18,617 nucleotides of DNA from the NCBI GenBank assembly GCA_031367505.1, contig JANLPY010000017.1, positions 1 to 18,617 of the forward strand. Direction: 5' to 3'. A model generated the notes under the pieces. It worked only from the letters and a program-made list of their open reading frames with translations. It made no database searches and had not been told where the DNA came from. A program made the position numbers and the translations under genes. This DNA is from JAKFWF01 sp031367505 (GTDB taxonomy: Bacteria > Pseudomonadota > Alphaproteobacteria > Rhizobiales > Hyphomicrobiaceae). The first letter of the stretch is position 1, and each line of letters opens with the position of its first letter. Positions 7,906 through 16,202 of the stretch are shown piece by piece.

Positions 7906-10900
7906 TCACGAGTAATCCTCGCGGAGTTCAGCATCGTTCAGAACGTTTCCGATTTCTGCGAGGTTGATGCGGAAATTTCCCTGAAAAAGTTTGAGTGGCA
8001 GCAGTTCACCGCTAGCCACTTCGACGAGCATTGTGCCGTTTGTCTCAACGGCGTGGATCGTGACACTGGCGCCGCTGGTTATCCCGGCCTGATCGCTGAC
8101 CCATTCCGCGGCGATCGTCACCTCACCATTGTCGATGCGGTAAAGGCCAACGGCGTGGTTAAACGAAAGAGCGAACAGATTGTCGGTGCCAGCAACCGGG
8201 CCGCGGCACTTCGCGCGATAAGGCCGCAGGCGCTTATCGGTTATCGGCTCAGGATGTCGCCCCTCGACGGTCTCGCTGGGGCGCCAGAGCCAAATCGCGC
8301 CGTCAAGTTCGCGAAGCAGCAATCTGTCGCAATCGAGGAAGACCGCCTGCTCGATCGGGTGGCCGGCCGGCAGCGGAATTTCTTCAACTTGCCCGGTCTC
8401 GAAATCCAGGTGCCGCAGCCGTCCGTTCAACTCGACCGACAAGAATTGACGGCCACCTAATGGCAGCACTTGCCGCACAGCGTGGGAGCGGGCCGGCACT
8501 TGGCCGGCGCAGGTCATGGTGGCAGCATCCCAGAGTATGAGATGGTCGTCGTCGTCGAGTCCAATCAGCCACTGGTCGTCAATGCGATCAATCCGTTGGA
8601 TGGGGGAACTGCCGGGCAGCGGCACGTCGTGCGGTTCGCCGAGGTCAACGGCCCATATCGTCAGAAGCCCTGAAGCCCATCGTATCAGCAGTTTGCCGGA
8701 ATCGAGGACCAGCACACCGGCAATGCTGGCACCGCCAAAATCCTTCAACCGTCCGATTTCCCGCGCGCCTGCCAAATCCCAATAGACCATCGGCCCAGCT
8801 TCGCTCCACAGGAACATATGATCAGCGCCGTCGGCCACGGCGCCGTCGAAGCTGGCGTGACGACGGCCGTTTTCAATGCACCACAGATTGAGCTCGTATG
8901 GCTCGTCTCCGTCGTTAAGCGACCAGCAGAGGACATACTCACCGGCGAGGAGCCGTGCCGCATCGACCCGCACCGGGCCGATCTCCTCGCAAAAGACGGC
9001 TACCTCTTGCAACGCGCCGAGATCCCAAAGCCGGATCGACTCCCTTGTCACGGCAACGAGGATCAGTCCATCGCCGAGCGGAATCACATTGCCGAAGTTG
9101 GCGTTGTCGAGGCTAAGGGTTCCGAGTGGTCTGCCGTCAATGAGATCAAATATTCGGGCCCGGCCGTCGCGGCTCCAGGTGGCGATGCAGCCGGATGGGA
9201 CGGCAAAGACGCCGGCCACCGGACCGGCATGCGCCGGGATGCAGAGCCGGCTGGCGCCATTCGTCATTTGCCAAACGCGGACGTCACCGTCATCTGCCCA
9301 GCTTGCGAACTCGCCGCCTGCAATGCGAGCGACGCCGCGGATCGGGCCATGGTGTCGCGCTGCACTGCGATGGCGTTGCAGACGCTCCTGCTGCCGGGTT
9401 GCCGCAATTGTGGCGATTTCCTCTTCCGACGGGCGACTGACACGACCATCCTCGCCAACATGCTCGTAGGGCCAATCCTCATCGACGCCTTCCATCCGCC
9501 AGCGGCGTACGGTTCCGTCCTCGGACCAGGTCAGGAAGCGTTTGGCTTCGGGCAAGTCGCACTGCAGCCCCACAACCGTCGCCCGATGGCCGACGCAATC
9601 GTTGAGCCAGTGACGTGCCCAGCTATCCCAGACCTCGAACCGTCCGTCGCCATGCAAAAATGCGCAACGGCGGCGATCGAGCCTGACCATCCGCGCGGCT
9701 GGTTGCCCGCGCGTTTCCTTTGTCCAGTCCAAGGGCGGATCGTGCGCTACCGCGTCATTCAATAACAGGTCACCGCTTGCCGTGACCGCAACTGCGTCCC
9801 AGCCCGCTGGCACACGCTCGAGAACTCCTCGCAGCGTCCAATCGGTCAATGACCAAGCGCGAACGGTTTGCGCATCGTCGCGCGTGAACAGCAGTTCTGT
9901 CTCCCGCTGCAACCGGGCTTCCATGATCCAGTCGTCATGGACGTGGACGACCGACAGGCATTCCAGCGTGTCACTGTTCCAAACCCGCAGACATCCGTCG
10001 TCGCCCCAGGAGACGAACCGCCGGCCATCGAGGTCAAGTGCACCGCGCACCCAATCGGTATGACCCTCAAGACGAGCGAGTGCCTCGCCCGAAAGCAGAT
10101 CGAAAACGACCATCACCCGGTCGTGGCACCACGTTACGATGCGCCCCTCACCCAGCTCCAACGCTCCATAAACGCCGGCACGGCTTGGCTCTGGTCCGCC
10201 GGCAACGTAATGAAAGCCAAAAACCCCGAGTTTTTTGTCATCGAGGGTTGTACCGGGCAGAACCTCGATACCGCCTGCCTCGTTGATGGCGATGCCCCAT
10301 TGGCGCTCGCGATGACCCGCAAGGCGTAACGGCCGGTCGCCCCGAGGGCTCCAGAGATTGTCCCACAAATAGAGATTGCGGTCGCCTGACCAGACGAGTG
10401 TCTTGCTGCCGCCGACCGCCTGAGCATGCAGGGCCACGCCCGCCTGGTCGCCGGCAGCGGCGCGCGGAACCTCGTAGACACGGTCGCAATAAGTTCGTCC
10501 AATATTAGCGGACCGCACCGGCGAGCACCACCAGTGCCAATCACAGTGTCCGGTTTGCAACCAAGGCCGCACAGCCAACCGGACCGGGCTGACATTGCCG
10601 TGCTCGGCGGCCCGCTGCAGCAGCACCCGGTGGGCGGGCCAGGCCTCATCGCCGCGCAGCAGGACATGGCCGTACTGGCGCAGAAACAGGCGCCATTCGC
10701 GTAATCCGTCACTCCCGGGATGGAAGGCTGCACCCAAAGTGTAGAAACGGTTCAATTCCTGAAACCGTCCAGCGGCCGTCATCGCGATCGGAAACGACAG
10801 ATCGTCCAGAAGCGTATCGAGGCGGTCGTGATCGCTCAAAACTGACGCTGGCAATTGCGTCAACCGCCGCAAATTGGGCTTCCAGGCCGCCTGATCGAGA

Positions 10901-13083
10901 TAGACCGGCTGCAGGTTCGGATCGCCGAAATAATCCGCAAGAGCGCGATCAAATTTGGCCCGCGCAGGGCTTTCGAGATAGAGCTGCGAAACCACCTCCG
11001 TCAACTCGCGGTGAAAGTAATTGTAGGTAAGGGTATGGTCGACACGTCGTTCCTGAAGATAGGGCTGGAGGTCGGAGTATAGCCGCGACCAGACCACGTT
11101 TGGCAACCGCTCGATGGCGGGTGAATCCGGGGCGCGGCGGCGAAAATCCGCCAACACCTCGGGACTGAGGGATAGGAGGTCGAGCAACTCACCTTCGGTC
11201 AGGCCGGCGCTGGAAGCGGCCAGAAATCCTAGCGCTGTCGCCACTAATTCATGGCCATGACGGTTCTCAGCGCTCAGGTTTGAAAGGCTGGCGCGAATAA
11301 GCCCGAATACATCCACCTGCAGTTGTTCAGGTGCGTCCCAGGATGACCAGCGGATCGCCCTCTCTGCCGCCAGCTTGAGCCAGAGTGGCAGTCCGTGCCG
11401 TGCAAAGCCGTCGAGCACAATTCGTTGCTGACCGTCGGTCAGACTTCGGCGGGCGCGCGCCAGATACTGCGTCAGCGCCGCTTCACCGTTCGAGCGATCC
11501 AACCCGCCGATCTCAATGAGATGCGAAGATGCGAGTTGGTGTAACCGCTGCTTCGCCGTCAGCGCTTCGCTGGCGACCCCACTGCTCTCCAAGGCGAGTG
11601 GCGCATTCTCGCTGATGATTTCCTCGGGCATCACCCGAAGGAGAAGCCGATCGGGATGGAGCCGCAATTCGTAATCCACTATCTCTTGTTCAGCCCGCGC
11701 CGAGAGGATCAACCGGCAATGGGGTGCTAAGCGCGCCGGCAGCCAGTTTATTGCGTTGCTGAGCCATTCGCTGGCCAACTGATCCAACGCATCGATAAAA
11801 ACGACGATCGGCCGCTCGGCTGTGCCGTCTGTCAGGCGAACGGCAAACGCTGTCAAACTGTCGTCCTCGCTGACGTGGGCCGGCAGCAAAGGCAGATCGA
11901 GTGAACGGGCGATTTCGTCAGTGATCCCTTTGGCAAGCTCAACCGCATTGCTCGAGGACGGCGATGCTCCAACGTAGCGTTCGATGACTACGGCGCGCGG
12001 CAGCTCTTCGCGCGCCGCCGCAGCGCCGGCAGCCATGATGGCCGACTTCCCGCAGCCGCCCTCGCCATAGAGGATCAGCGGACGGCCTGGCGGAGATGAT
12101 GACCCTGCATATTCGGCAATCCGGCGCAGTACTGCTTGGCGCCCGAAGAAAACGGAACGCCTGCCCTCCGCAAAGTTTCGGTGAGCGGCTATTTCGAAGC
12201 CGGCGGGATCGATTTGGGCAAGCCTTGCGAGTTCGCTCTCAATCGAAGCGCAAAGACGATGCTCCACCATGTCGCAGAATATCGCGATATCGCTGGTGGA
12301 CGGTCCATGATCGGTCCAGCCGACGCTATAGTCGGTGACGGCGTGGGGGCTGGCGTGGCGCAAGTTTTCTTTGAGTGCTTCGATCGTTGCCGCAGCATCG
12401 CCATCGCGTTCACCTCCCGCTGTCAAATCGAGGTAGCCGGCGCGGGCCAGGGTCTCCGCATTTGCATTTGCGATGGTGCGGAAAAAGCCGAACCAGTTCT
12501 CGTGAGGCGAGCTCGCTCCAGTGCCGGCGATGATCTCTTGATGCGTCGCGGACAGACGATACGAAGTAGGATCGATCCCCGCAGCGTCGGCGCCGGCTTC
12601 AAGACAGCTTCGCAGCAACCTTTCTTCGCGAGCCCACACCGCGGGGTCGCGGTAGTCGCCACTTCGCGGTTGCAACACGAATGCCGCGGGGACCGCATTC
12701 TCGTCCAGCCTATACCAGTGGAGCAACCCGGCCGTGTCCAGGGTCGGAACAGCGGCGATGATCCGCTCGAACTCGGCTTGTGGTATCTGATAAGGAAGGG
12801 GACGCCAGCCATAACGATCACCTAAAAGGATAACTAGGCTAGGATGCGGAGACAGGCGTTGGCAGCGTCCCAACTCCTCAAGGCAGATGAGCGCGGTGCG
12901 TTGATCAAGCGCGGCCTCCTGGTTTATGCCCCAGCGAAGGTCAACGGCCTGAAACTCGGTATCGTGCGCGCGGCAGTAGACACGAAGGCTAGGCCAAACT
13001 CGCTCTTGCAGGGCGTCGCGCTCGGCGACGAAATCGATGAACGTCGAGCTGATGAAGACCTTGAAGACCCTGGTTTGTTTCAT
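7906..13083 (-). CDS. DUF4062 - STAND (NACHT/AAA-like) NTPase - WD40 repeat protein, candidate immune sensor
   Basis: A 1725-residue three-part protein. Residues 6-95 are DUF4062: VFISSTFIDFVAERDALQ, then DLRWGI and VILLGDRYGW, as in NPHP3-, TEP1- and NWD1-like proteins. Residues about 320-600 are a STAND-type P-loop NTPase: Walker A GEGGCGKS (340-347), Walker B VVFIDALDQL (D431, D434), LILSAR after it, and the GxP motif GLPLWL (564-569). A winged-helix/helical region (SSAGLTEGELLDLL) follows. From about 880 to 1690 run WD40-type blades, several with a W-x-x-DG-x-x-R-x-W ending (for example FVSWGDDGCLRVW near 1025), enough for roughly two propellers. In characterised STAND proteins the repeats hold the NTPase off until a ligand binds, after which it oligomerises and activates the N-terminal domain. 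Here DUF4062 would be the effector or adaptor (inference). ATG 13083 fits the domain start, but no strong Shine-Dalgarno is seen. No other gene forms an operon with it. No transmembrane segment. Confidence 0.9.
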   Translation of the reverse strand: MKQTRVFKVFISSTFIDFVAERDALQERVWPSLRVYCRAHDTEFQAVDLRWGINQEAALDQRTALICLEELGRCQRLSPHPSLVILLGDRYGWRPLPYQIPQAEFERIIAAVPTLDTAGLLHWYRLDENAVPAAFVLQPRSGDYRDPAVWAREERLLRSCLEAGADAAGIDPTSYRLSATHQEIIAGTGASSPHENWFGFFRTIANANAETLARAGYLDLTAGGERDGDAAATIEALKENLRHASPHAVTDYSVGWTDHGPSTSDIAIFCDMVEHRLCASIESELARLAQIDPAGFEIAAHRNFAEGRRSVFFGRQAVLRRIAEYAGSSSPPGRPLILYGEGGCGKSAIMAAGAAAAREELPRAVVIERYVGASPSSSNAVELAKGITDEIARSLDLPLLPAHVSEDDSLTAFAVRLTDGTAERPIVVFIDALDQLASEWLSNAINWLPARLAPHCRLILSARAEQEIVDYELRLHPDRLLLRVMPEEIISENAPLALESSGVASEALTAKQRLHQLASSHLIEIGGLDRSNGEAALTQYLARARRSLTDGQQRIVLDGFARHGLPLWLKLAAERAIRWSSWDAPEQLQVDVFGLIRASLSNLSAENRHGHELVATALGFLAASSAGLTEGELLDLLSLSPEVLADFRRRAPDSPAIERLPNVVWSRLYSDLQPYLQERRVDHTLTYNYFHRELTEVVSQLYLESPARAKFDRALADYFGDPNLQPVYLDQAAWKPNLRRLTQLPASVLSDHDRLDTLLDDLSFPIAMTAAGRFQELNRFYTLGAAFHPGSDGLREWRLFLRQYGHVLLRGDEAWPAHRVLLQRAAEHGNVSPVRLAVRPWLQTGHCDWHWWCSPVRSANIGRTYCDRVYEVPRAAAGDQAGVALHAQAVGGSKTLVWSGDRNLYLWDNLWSPRGDRPLRLAGHRERQWGIAINEAGGIEVLPGTTLDDKKLGVFGFHYVAGGPEPSRAGVYGALELGEGRIVTWCHDRVMVVFDLLSGEALARLEGHTDWVRGALDLDGRRFVSWGDDGCLRVWNSDTLECLSVVHVHDDWIMEARLQRETELLFTRDDAQTVRAWSLTDWTLRGVLERVPAGWDAVAVTASGDLLLNDAVAHDPPLDWTKETRGQPAARMVRLDRRRCAFLHGDGRFEVWDSWARHWLNDCVGHRATVVGLQCDLPEAKRFLTWSEDGTVRRWRMEGVDEDWPYEHVGEDGRVSRPSEEEIATIAATRQQERLQRHRSAARHHGPIRGVARIAGGEFASWADDGDVRVWQMTNGASRLCIPAHAGPVAGVFAVPSGCIATWSRDGRARIFDLIDGRPLGTLSLDNANFGNVIPLGDGLILVAVTRESIRLWDLGALQEVAVFCEEIGPVRVDAARLLAGEYVLCWSLNDGDEPYELNLWCIENGRRHASFDGAVADGADHMFLWSEAGPMVYWDLAGAREIGRLKDFGGASIAGVLVLDSGKLLIRWASGLLTIWAVDLGEPHDVPLPGSSPIQRIDRIDDQWLIGLDDDDHLILWDAATMTCAGQVPARSHAVRQVLPLGGRQFLSVELNGRLRHLDFETGQVEEIPLPAGHPIEQAVFLDCDRLLLRELDGAIWLWRPSETVEGRHPEPITDKRLRPYRAKCRGPVAGTDNLFALSFNHAVGLYRIDNGEVTIAAEWVSDQAGITSGASVTIHAVETNGTMLVEVASGELLPLKLFQGNFRINLAEIGNVLNDAELREDYS

Positions 13084-13266
13084 TTTGCTGTTGGTACCGC
13101 ACTCACACGCAACCGCGCATCCCTAGCTATCGATGTTAGCATTGCCCAGCACGCTCTTCCCACATGCGAATGCACACAAAGTACAAGCTATCAACCAGAT
13201 GAAATCGCGCGTATTCTACAAAACAATTTTGCATGGGCCGCGGGCATACATGAGATCGCGGCCGAG

Positions 13267-14610
13267 GTGGCTCAACTGCGGCAGCTCACGATTGACAATG
13301 CCCAGCAACAAAGCACGCTCGCCGCCCTTCAACCGGCAATAGAAGAACGCTTTGCCAAACTCAAGGCAGCGATCGACCTTCGGCGCACGGCGGATTTCGA
13401 CGCGGTACAGTCAAATTTTCGAGTGGGCAGCGGCCCTGATTCCATTCGGCCGGTTCGTGAACTTGTTTCGACGATGACCGCAGCCGAAAACAAATTGCAC
13501 GCAAGCCGGGTTGCGAGCGTTCAACGGCTGACCATCGCCGGTGGAATTGCCTCGTTGCTCGCCCTCATTGTGACGTTGGGATCGATTGCGGGATGGATTT
13601 GGAACACGCGCCGTGAGGCTCGCGATTTGGTGCTATCGATTGCTGATCGCGAGAAGAATGAAACGCAAATCCGCCAGATGCAGAAGATAGAGGCGGTCGG
13701 TCAGCTCACGGGCGGCCTGGCGCATGACCTCAACAACATGCTTGCTGAGACGGTGCTCAATGCAGGTTTGTGGCCGACCAATGCGGATGCTGGGCAGCTC
13801 AAAAACGCACTTCTGAACCTGTCGATCAATGCGCGCGACGCGATGCCGGAGGGTGGCAGGTTGACCATCGAGACGTCCAAGAGCCATCTCGACGACGCCT
13901 ACGCACGTCAGAATGATATGCCGTCCGGTGACTACATCCTGATTACCGTCACCGATACGGGCACAGGAATGACAGCGGCCGTCATCGACAAAGCGTTCGA
14001 TCCATTTTTTACGACCAAGGGCGTCGGCCAGGGCACGGGGCTCGGACTGTCGCAGGCGTTCGGATTCATCAAGCAATCCGGCGGACACATTAGAATCTAT
14101 TCCGAAGCCGGTCACGGAACGACGATCAAGATGTACTTGCCGCGCCTGTACGATGCGGGTCCCGAGCAAGCAATCAGAACCGCCAAGGCAGAAGCCTGGC
14201 CTGACTTGCAGCCCGGAAAACGGAAGGAAAACTCCGCTCACCTCATTCTGGTCGTCGAAGACGACGCACGGGTGAGCGAGATGACGGACCTATCCCTGCG
14301 TGAACTGGGGAATACGGTCATCCACGCTAATGGTGCGACCGCTGCGTTGACAAAGCTCGATGCCCATCCTGATACCGAGATGCTGTTCACCGATATCGTC
14401 ATGCCTGATGTCAACGGTCGTCAGCTCGCGGCCGAGGCCTTGCGCCGGCGGCCGGACATGAAAGTGCTGTACACGACCGGGTTCACACGCAACGCGATCG
14501 TTCATAGTGGTAAGCTGGATGCCGGTCTGCATTTCATCGCCAAACCGTTCACGCTCGTTCAAATCGCCGCGAAGATGAATGAGGTGCTCGCCGGAAGTCC
14601 GGTGAGTTAG
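13267..14610 (+). pseudogene. Truncated and internally deleted hybrid histidine kinase (CHASE3 remnant, HATPase, receiver)
   Basis: Recognisable kinase sequence begins near 13265 (VAQLRQLT, second half of a CHASE3 domain). The upstream frame is open to 12844 only because it runs antisense to the DUF4062 gene. There is no ATG near; GTG 13267 (447 residues) is the first plausible start and has no good Shine-Dalgarno. Order in that numbering: CHASE3 remnant, transmembrane helix 89-111, H-box GGLAHDLNNML (His153), ATPase N-box with N188, G1 DTGTGM (D230), FDPFFTTKGVGQGTGLGLS, then a C-terminal receiver with D376 (FTDIVMPD). In relatives ~80 residues separate HDFNNML from the ATPase block that starts like ETVL--GLW; here LNNMLA joins ETVLNAGLW directly (13738-13750). 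The second dimerisation helix is thus missing while the frame is kept. First TM helix and half of the sensor are also gone. Probably non-functional as a kinase; the receiver looks intact. Confidence 0.7.
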
Positions 14611-14889
14611 GAACTGACGATCAGACGCTGTCACTGATTTCGAGGATTGCATTGGTAGACATGCGTCGTGGTGCATGAATTTCGTGATCGCGTTTCGGCT
14701 CGTAGTAATGGCGAGGTTCGCTGCTCATGAATTGCGGGTGGTGGTGTATACTTGATGCGCATAAGAACTTGAGTAAGGTCTTGGATCCTTTGCTGGGAGC
14801 AGCGCGGCGACTACGGCATCTTCGATTTTAGCTTGATTGTCTCGCCATCGACGATGAAGGTGCCATAGCCCTGATGGTGAATGGTCATC
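14611..14889. other. Interval without a recognisable gene
   Basis: Lies between the kinase remnant's stop and the oxidoreductase fragment. Short frames on either strand show no family features and no ribosome sites, and no clear terminator hairpin follows the kinase gene. Confidence 0.4.
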
Positions 14890-15011
14890 CATGCCGGTTG
14901 TGTCACCGGTGATGACGATGGTTCCACCGCCCACGACCGAAGCCAGGGAGTGGCCCCACGAAGCCGCACCGACGTTGTCAACGACCGCCCGAACCTTACG
15001 CGGCAGGTATT
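14890..15011 (-). pseudogene. Fragment of a quinone-oxidoreductase/zinc-type alcohol dehydrogenase (MDR) gene
   Basis: The minus strand reads VRAVVDNVGAASWGHSLASV then VGGGTIVITGDTTG, the C-terminal half of an MDR nucleotide-binding domain (compare the usual 'DVV-D-VGG--W--SL--L--GGRIV--G-T-G'). The match starts right after the stop of the SDR gene, in a different frame, and ends near 14890, where unrelated sequence follows. The N-terminal catalytic domain and the rest of the Rossmann fold are absent, so this is a dead fragment of about 40 codons. It has the same orientation as the SDR gene, suggesting a former third gene of that operon or of a similar one. Confidence 0.55.
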
Positions 15012-15794
15012 TCAGACGGTCGGCACAGTGCCGCCGTCGATGACAACTTCGGTGCCTGTGATGGCGCCGGCACGGGACGAGACGAGGAAAGTGATCAGAT
15101 CCGCCACCTCCTGCGGCTTTGCTGGGCGACCAATGGGAATGCCGCCGAGTGACTTCATGATGATCTGCTTGCCGCCCTCATAGTCGGTCCCGGCTTGGTC
15201 CGCGAGCCGCTCGGCGAGTCGCACGGCGGCCTCGGTTTCGACCCAGCCCGGCGACACGCGCACAACGCGGATGCCTTTAGGCGTAACCTCCTTCGAAAGG
15301 CTTTTGCTGTATGTCGACAGCGCCGCCTTTGCCGCCGCGTAGGCGGTGGTGGATTCCGGCAACGGCAGCTCGTGCTGGATCGAGGTGACGTGGATGACCA
15401 CACCAGATCCTTGCTCGATCATCGACGGGAGCAGCGCCTTGTCGATGCGCACGGCAGGCATCAGATTTTGATAAATCGCGGCCTCCCATTCGCTGTCGTT
15501 CAGGGCCGCGAATCCGCCACCCGGCGCGCTCGAACCACCAAGAACGTTTACGATAGCGTCAACGCCGCCGAGGCGGTCAAGAACAGCGTTCGTGACGGTC
15601 TTGCATCCTTCCGCTTTCATCAGATCTGCGGCAATATAGATGACGCCGTCTGGAGCCGTATCGGGAACTGAGCGCGCCGTAGCGACGACCGTCATGCCGG
15701 CATTGCGCAAGGACTCGACGACAGCCGCGCCAACACCTTTGGTGCCGCCCGTGACCAGGGCGCGCCGACCTGCAAGCTCCAGATCAAGGCTCAT
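15012..15794 (-). CDS. SDR-family NAD(P)-dependent oxidoreductase
   Basis: A 260-residue classical short-chain dehydrogenase/reductase, the normal length. It has the cofactor motif TGGTKGVG (15-22), N83 in a variant NVLGG for the usual NNAG, and the catalytic tetrad N110, S138, Y152 and K156 (YAAAK). The C-terminus GAITGTEVVIDGGT is the typical final strand. R41 after the second strand hints at NADP(H) preference. The substrate cannot be told; SDRs in such HxlR-linked clusters are usually annotated only generally. ATG 15794 overlaps the stop of the NTF2-like gene by four bases (ATGA), so the two are co-translated. Confidence 0.92.
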   Translation of the reverse strand: MSLDLELAGRRALVTGGTKGVGAAVVESLRNAGMTVVATARSVPDTAPDGVIYIAADLMKAEGCKTVTNAVLDRLGGVDAIVNVLGGSSAPGGGFAALNDSEWEAAIYQNLMPAVRIDKALLPSMIEQGSGVVIHVTSIQHELPLPESTTAYAAAKAALSTYSKSLSKEVTPKGIRVVRVSPGWVETEAAVRLAERLADQAGTDYEGGKQIIMKSLGGIPIGRPAKPQEVADLITFLVSSRAGAITGTEVVIDGGTVPTV

Positions 15795-16117
15795 AGCTTG
15801 ATCTCCAGCGATGCAATTTTATCGCCGTTGAGGACGAAGAAATATCGCAAATCCACGGGGCTGCCGGGGAAATTGCCAACGACGTTGGCGGTCACGACGA
15901 TCTTGCCGCCAGCCTCCGCGATCGCGAATGGCGCAACGGTATATGTGTATTTCTTTGACGAACCCGCCTTCCAATCGCGGATAGCATCGCGACCGGAGTA
16001 CGTCTTCCCCTCGTCGGTGACGTTGGCATCGTCGGTGAAGCATTGGGAAACCGAAACGCCGTCGCTTTGGTCTGCCTGGAAGTATGCGGAAATGGGCTGC
16101 GGTAATTGTATGGTCAT
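15791..16117 (-). CDS. NTF2-like (SnoaL-type) small protein
   Basis: A 108-residue protein with the cone-shaped NTF2-like pattern: an N-terminal helix (PISAYFQADQSDGVSVSQCF), a TDDANVTDEGKTYSGRDAIRDW segment, then beta strands (YTYTVAPFAI, KIVVTANVVGNFPGSPVDLR, YFFVLNGDKIASLEI). Members are small-molecule-binding proteins or isomerase-like enzymes, often with polar residues in the cavity. The ligand here is unknown. ATG 16117 has AAAGGA about six bases upstream. First gene of a two-gene operon with the SDR gene, divergent from the HxlR-type regulator. Confidence 0.85.
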   Translation of the reverse strand: MTIQLPQPISAYFQADQSDGVSVSQCFTDDANVTDEGKTYSGRDAIRDWKAGSSKKYTYTVAPFAIAEAGGKIVVTANVVGNFPGSPVDLRYFFVLNGDKIASLEIKL

Positions 16118-16154
16118 GTGAGTTCCTTTGCCGATGCTCTGAAATACAGGCGAT

Positions 16155-16184
16155 TTTTCTCACCTGTTTGCTTGGTAAAGAAAA
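16155..16184. promoter_or_regulatory. Imperfect inverted repeat between the divergent NTF2-like and HxlR-type genes
   Basis: TTTTCTCACC (16155-16164) and GGTAAAGAAAA (16174-16184) are inverted copies apart from one mismatch and one extra base, with nine bases between. It is centred in the 85-bp divergent promoter region, where an autoregulating HxlR-type protein would be expected to bind. The inner ACC...GGTAA part resembles the arm of the palindrome at 16232-16247. Confidence 0.4.
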
Positions 16185-16202
16185 TGGAGCTAGGGTATCA
16201 TA

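Noticed and set aside
8818..9765. 315-codon open frame on the plus strand
   Set aside because: It lies entirely antisense to the WD40 part of the 7906-13083 gene, shows no domain, and such mirror frames are common opposite GC-rich genes.
12136..12825. 229-codon open frame on the plus strand
   Set aside because: Antisense to the region between the DUF4062 and NTPase domains of the same large gene; no family features.
12844..13266. N-terminal extension of the hybrid kinase frame
   Set aside because: Overlaps the 5' end of the well-supported DUF4062 gene by 240 bp and has no kinase similarity before ~13265.
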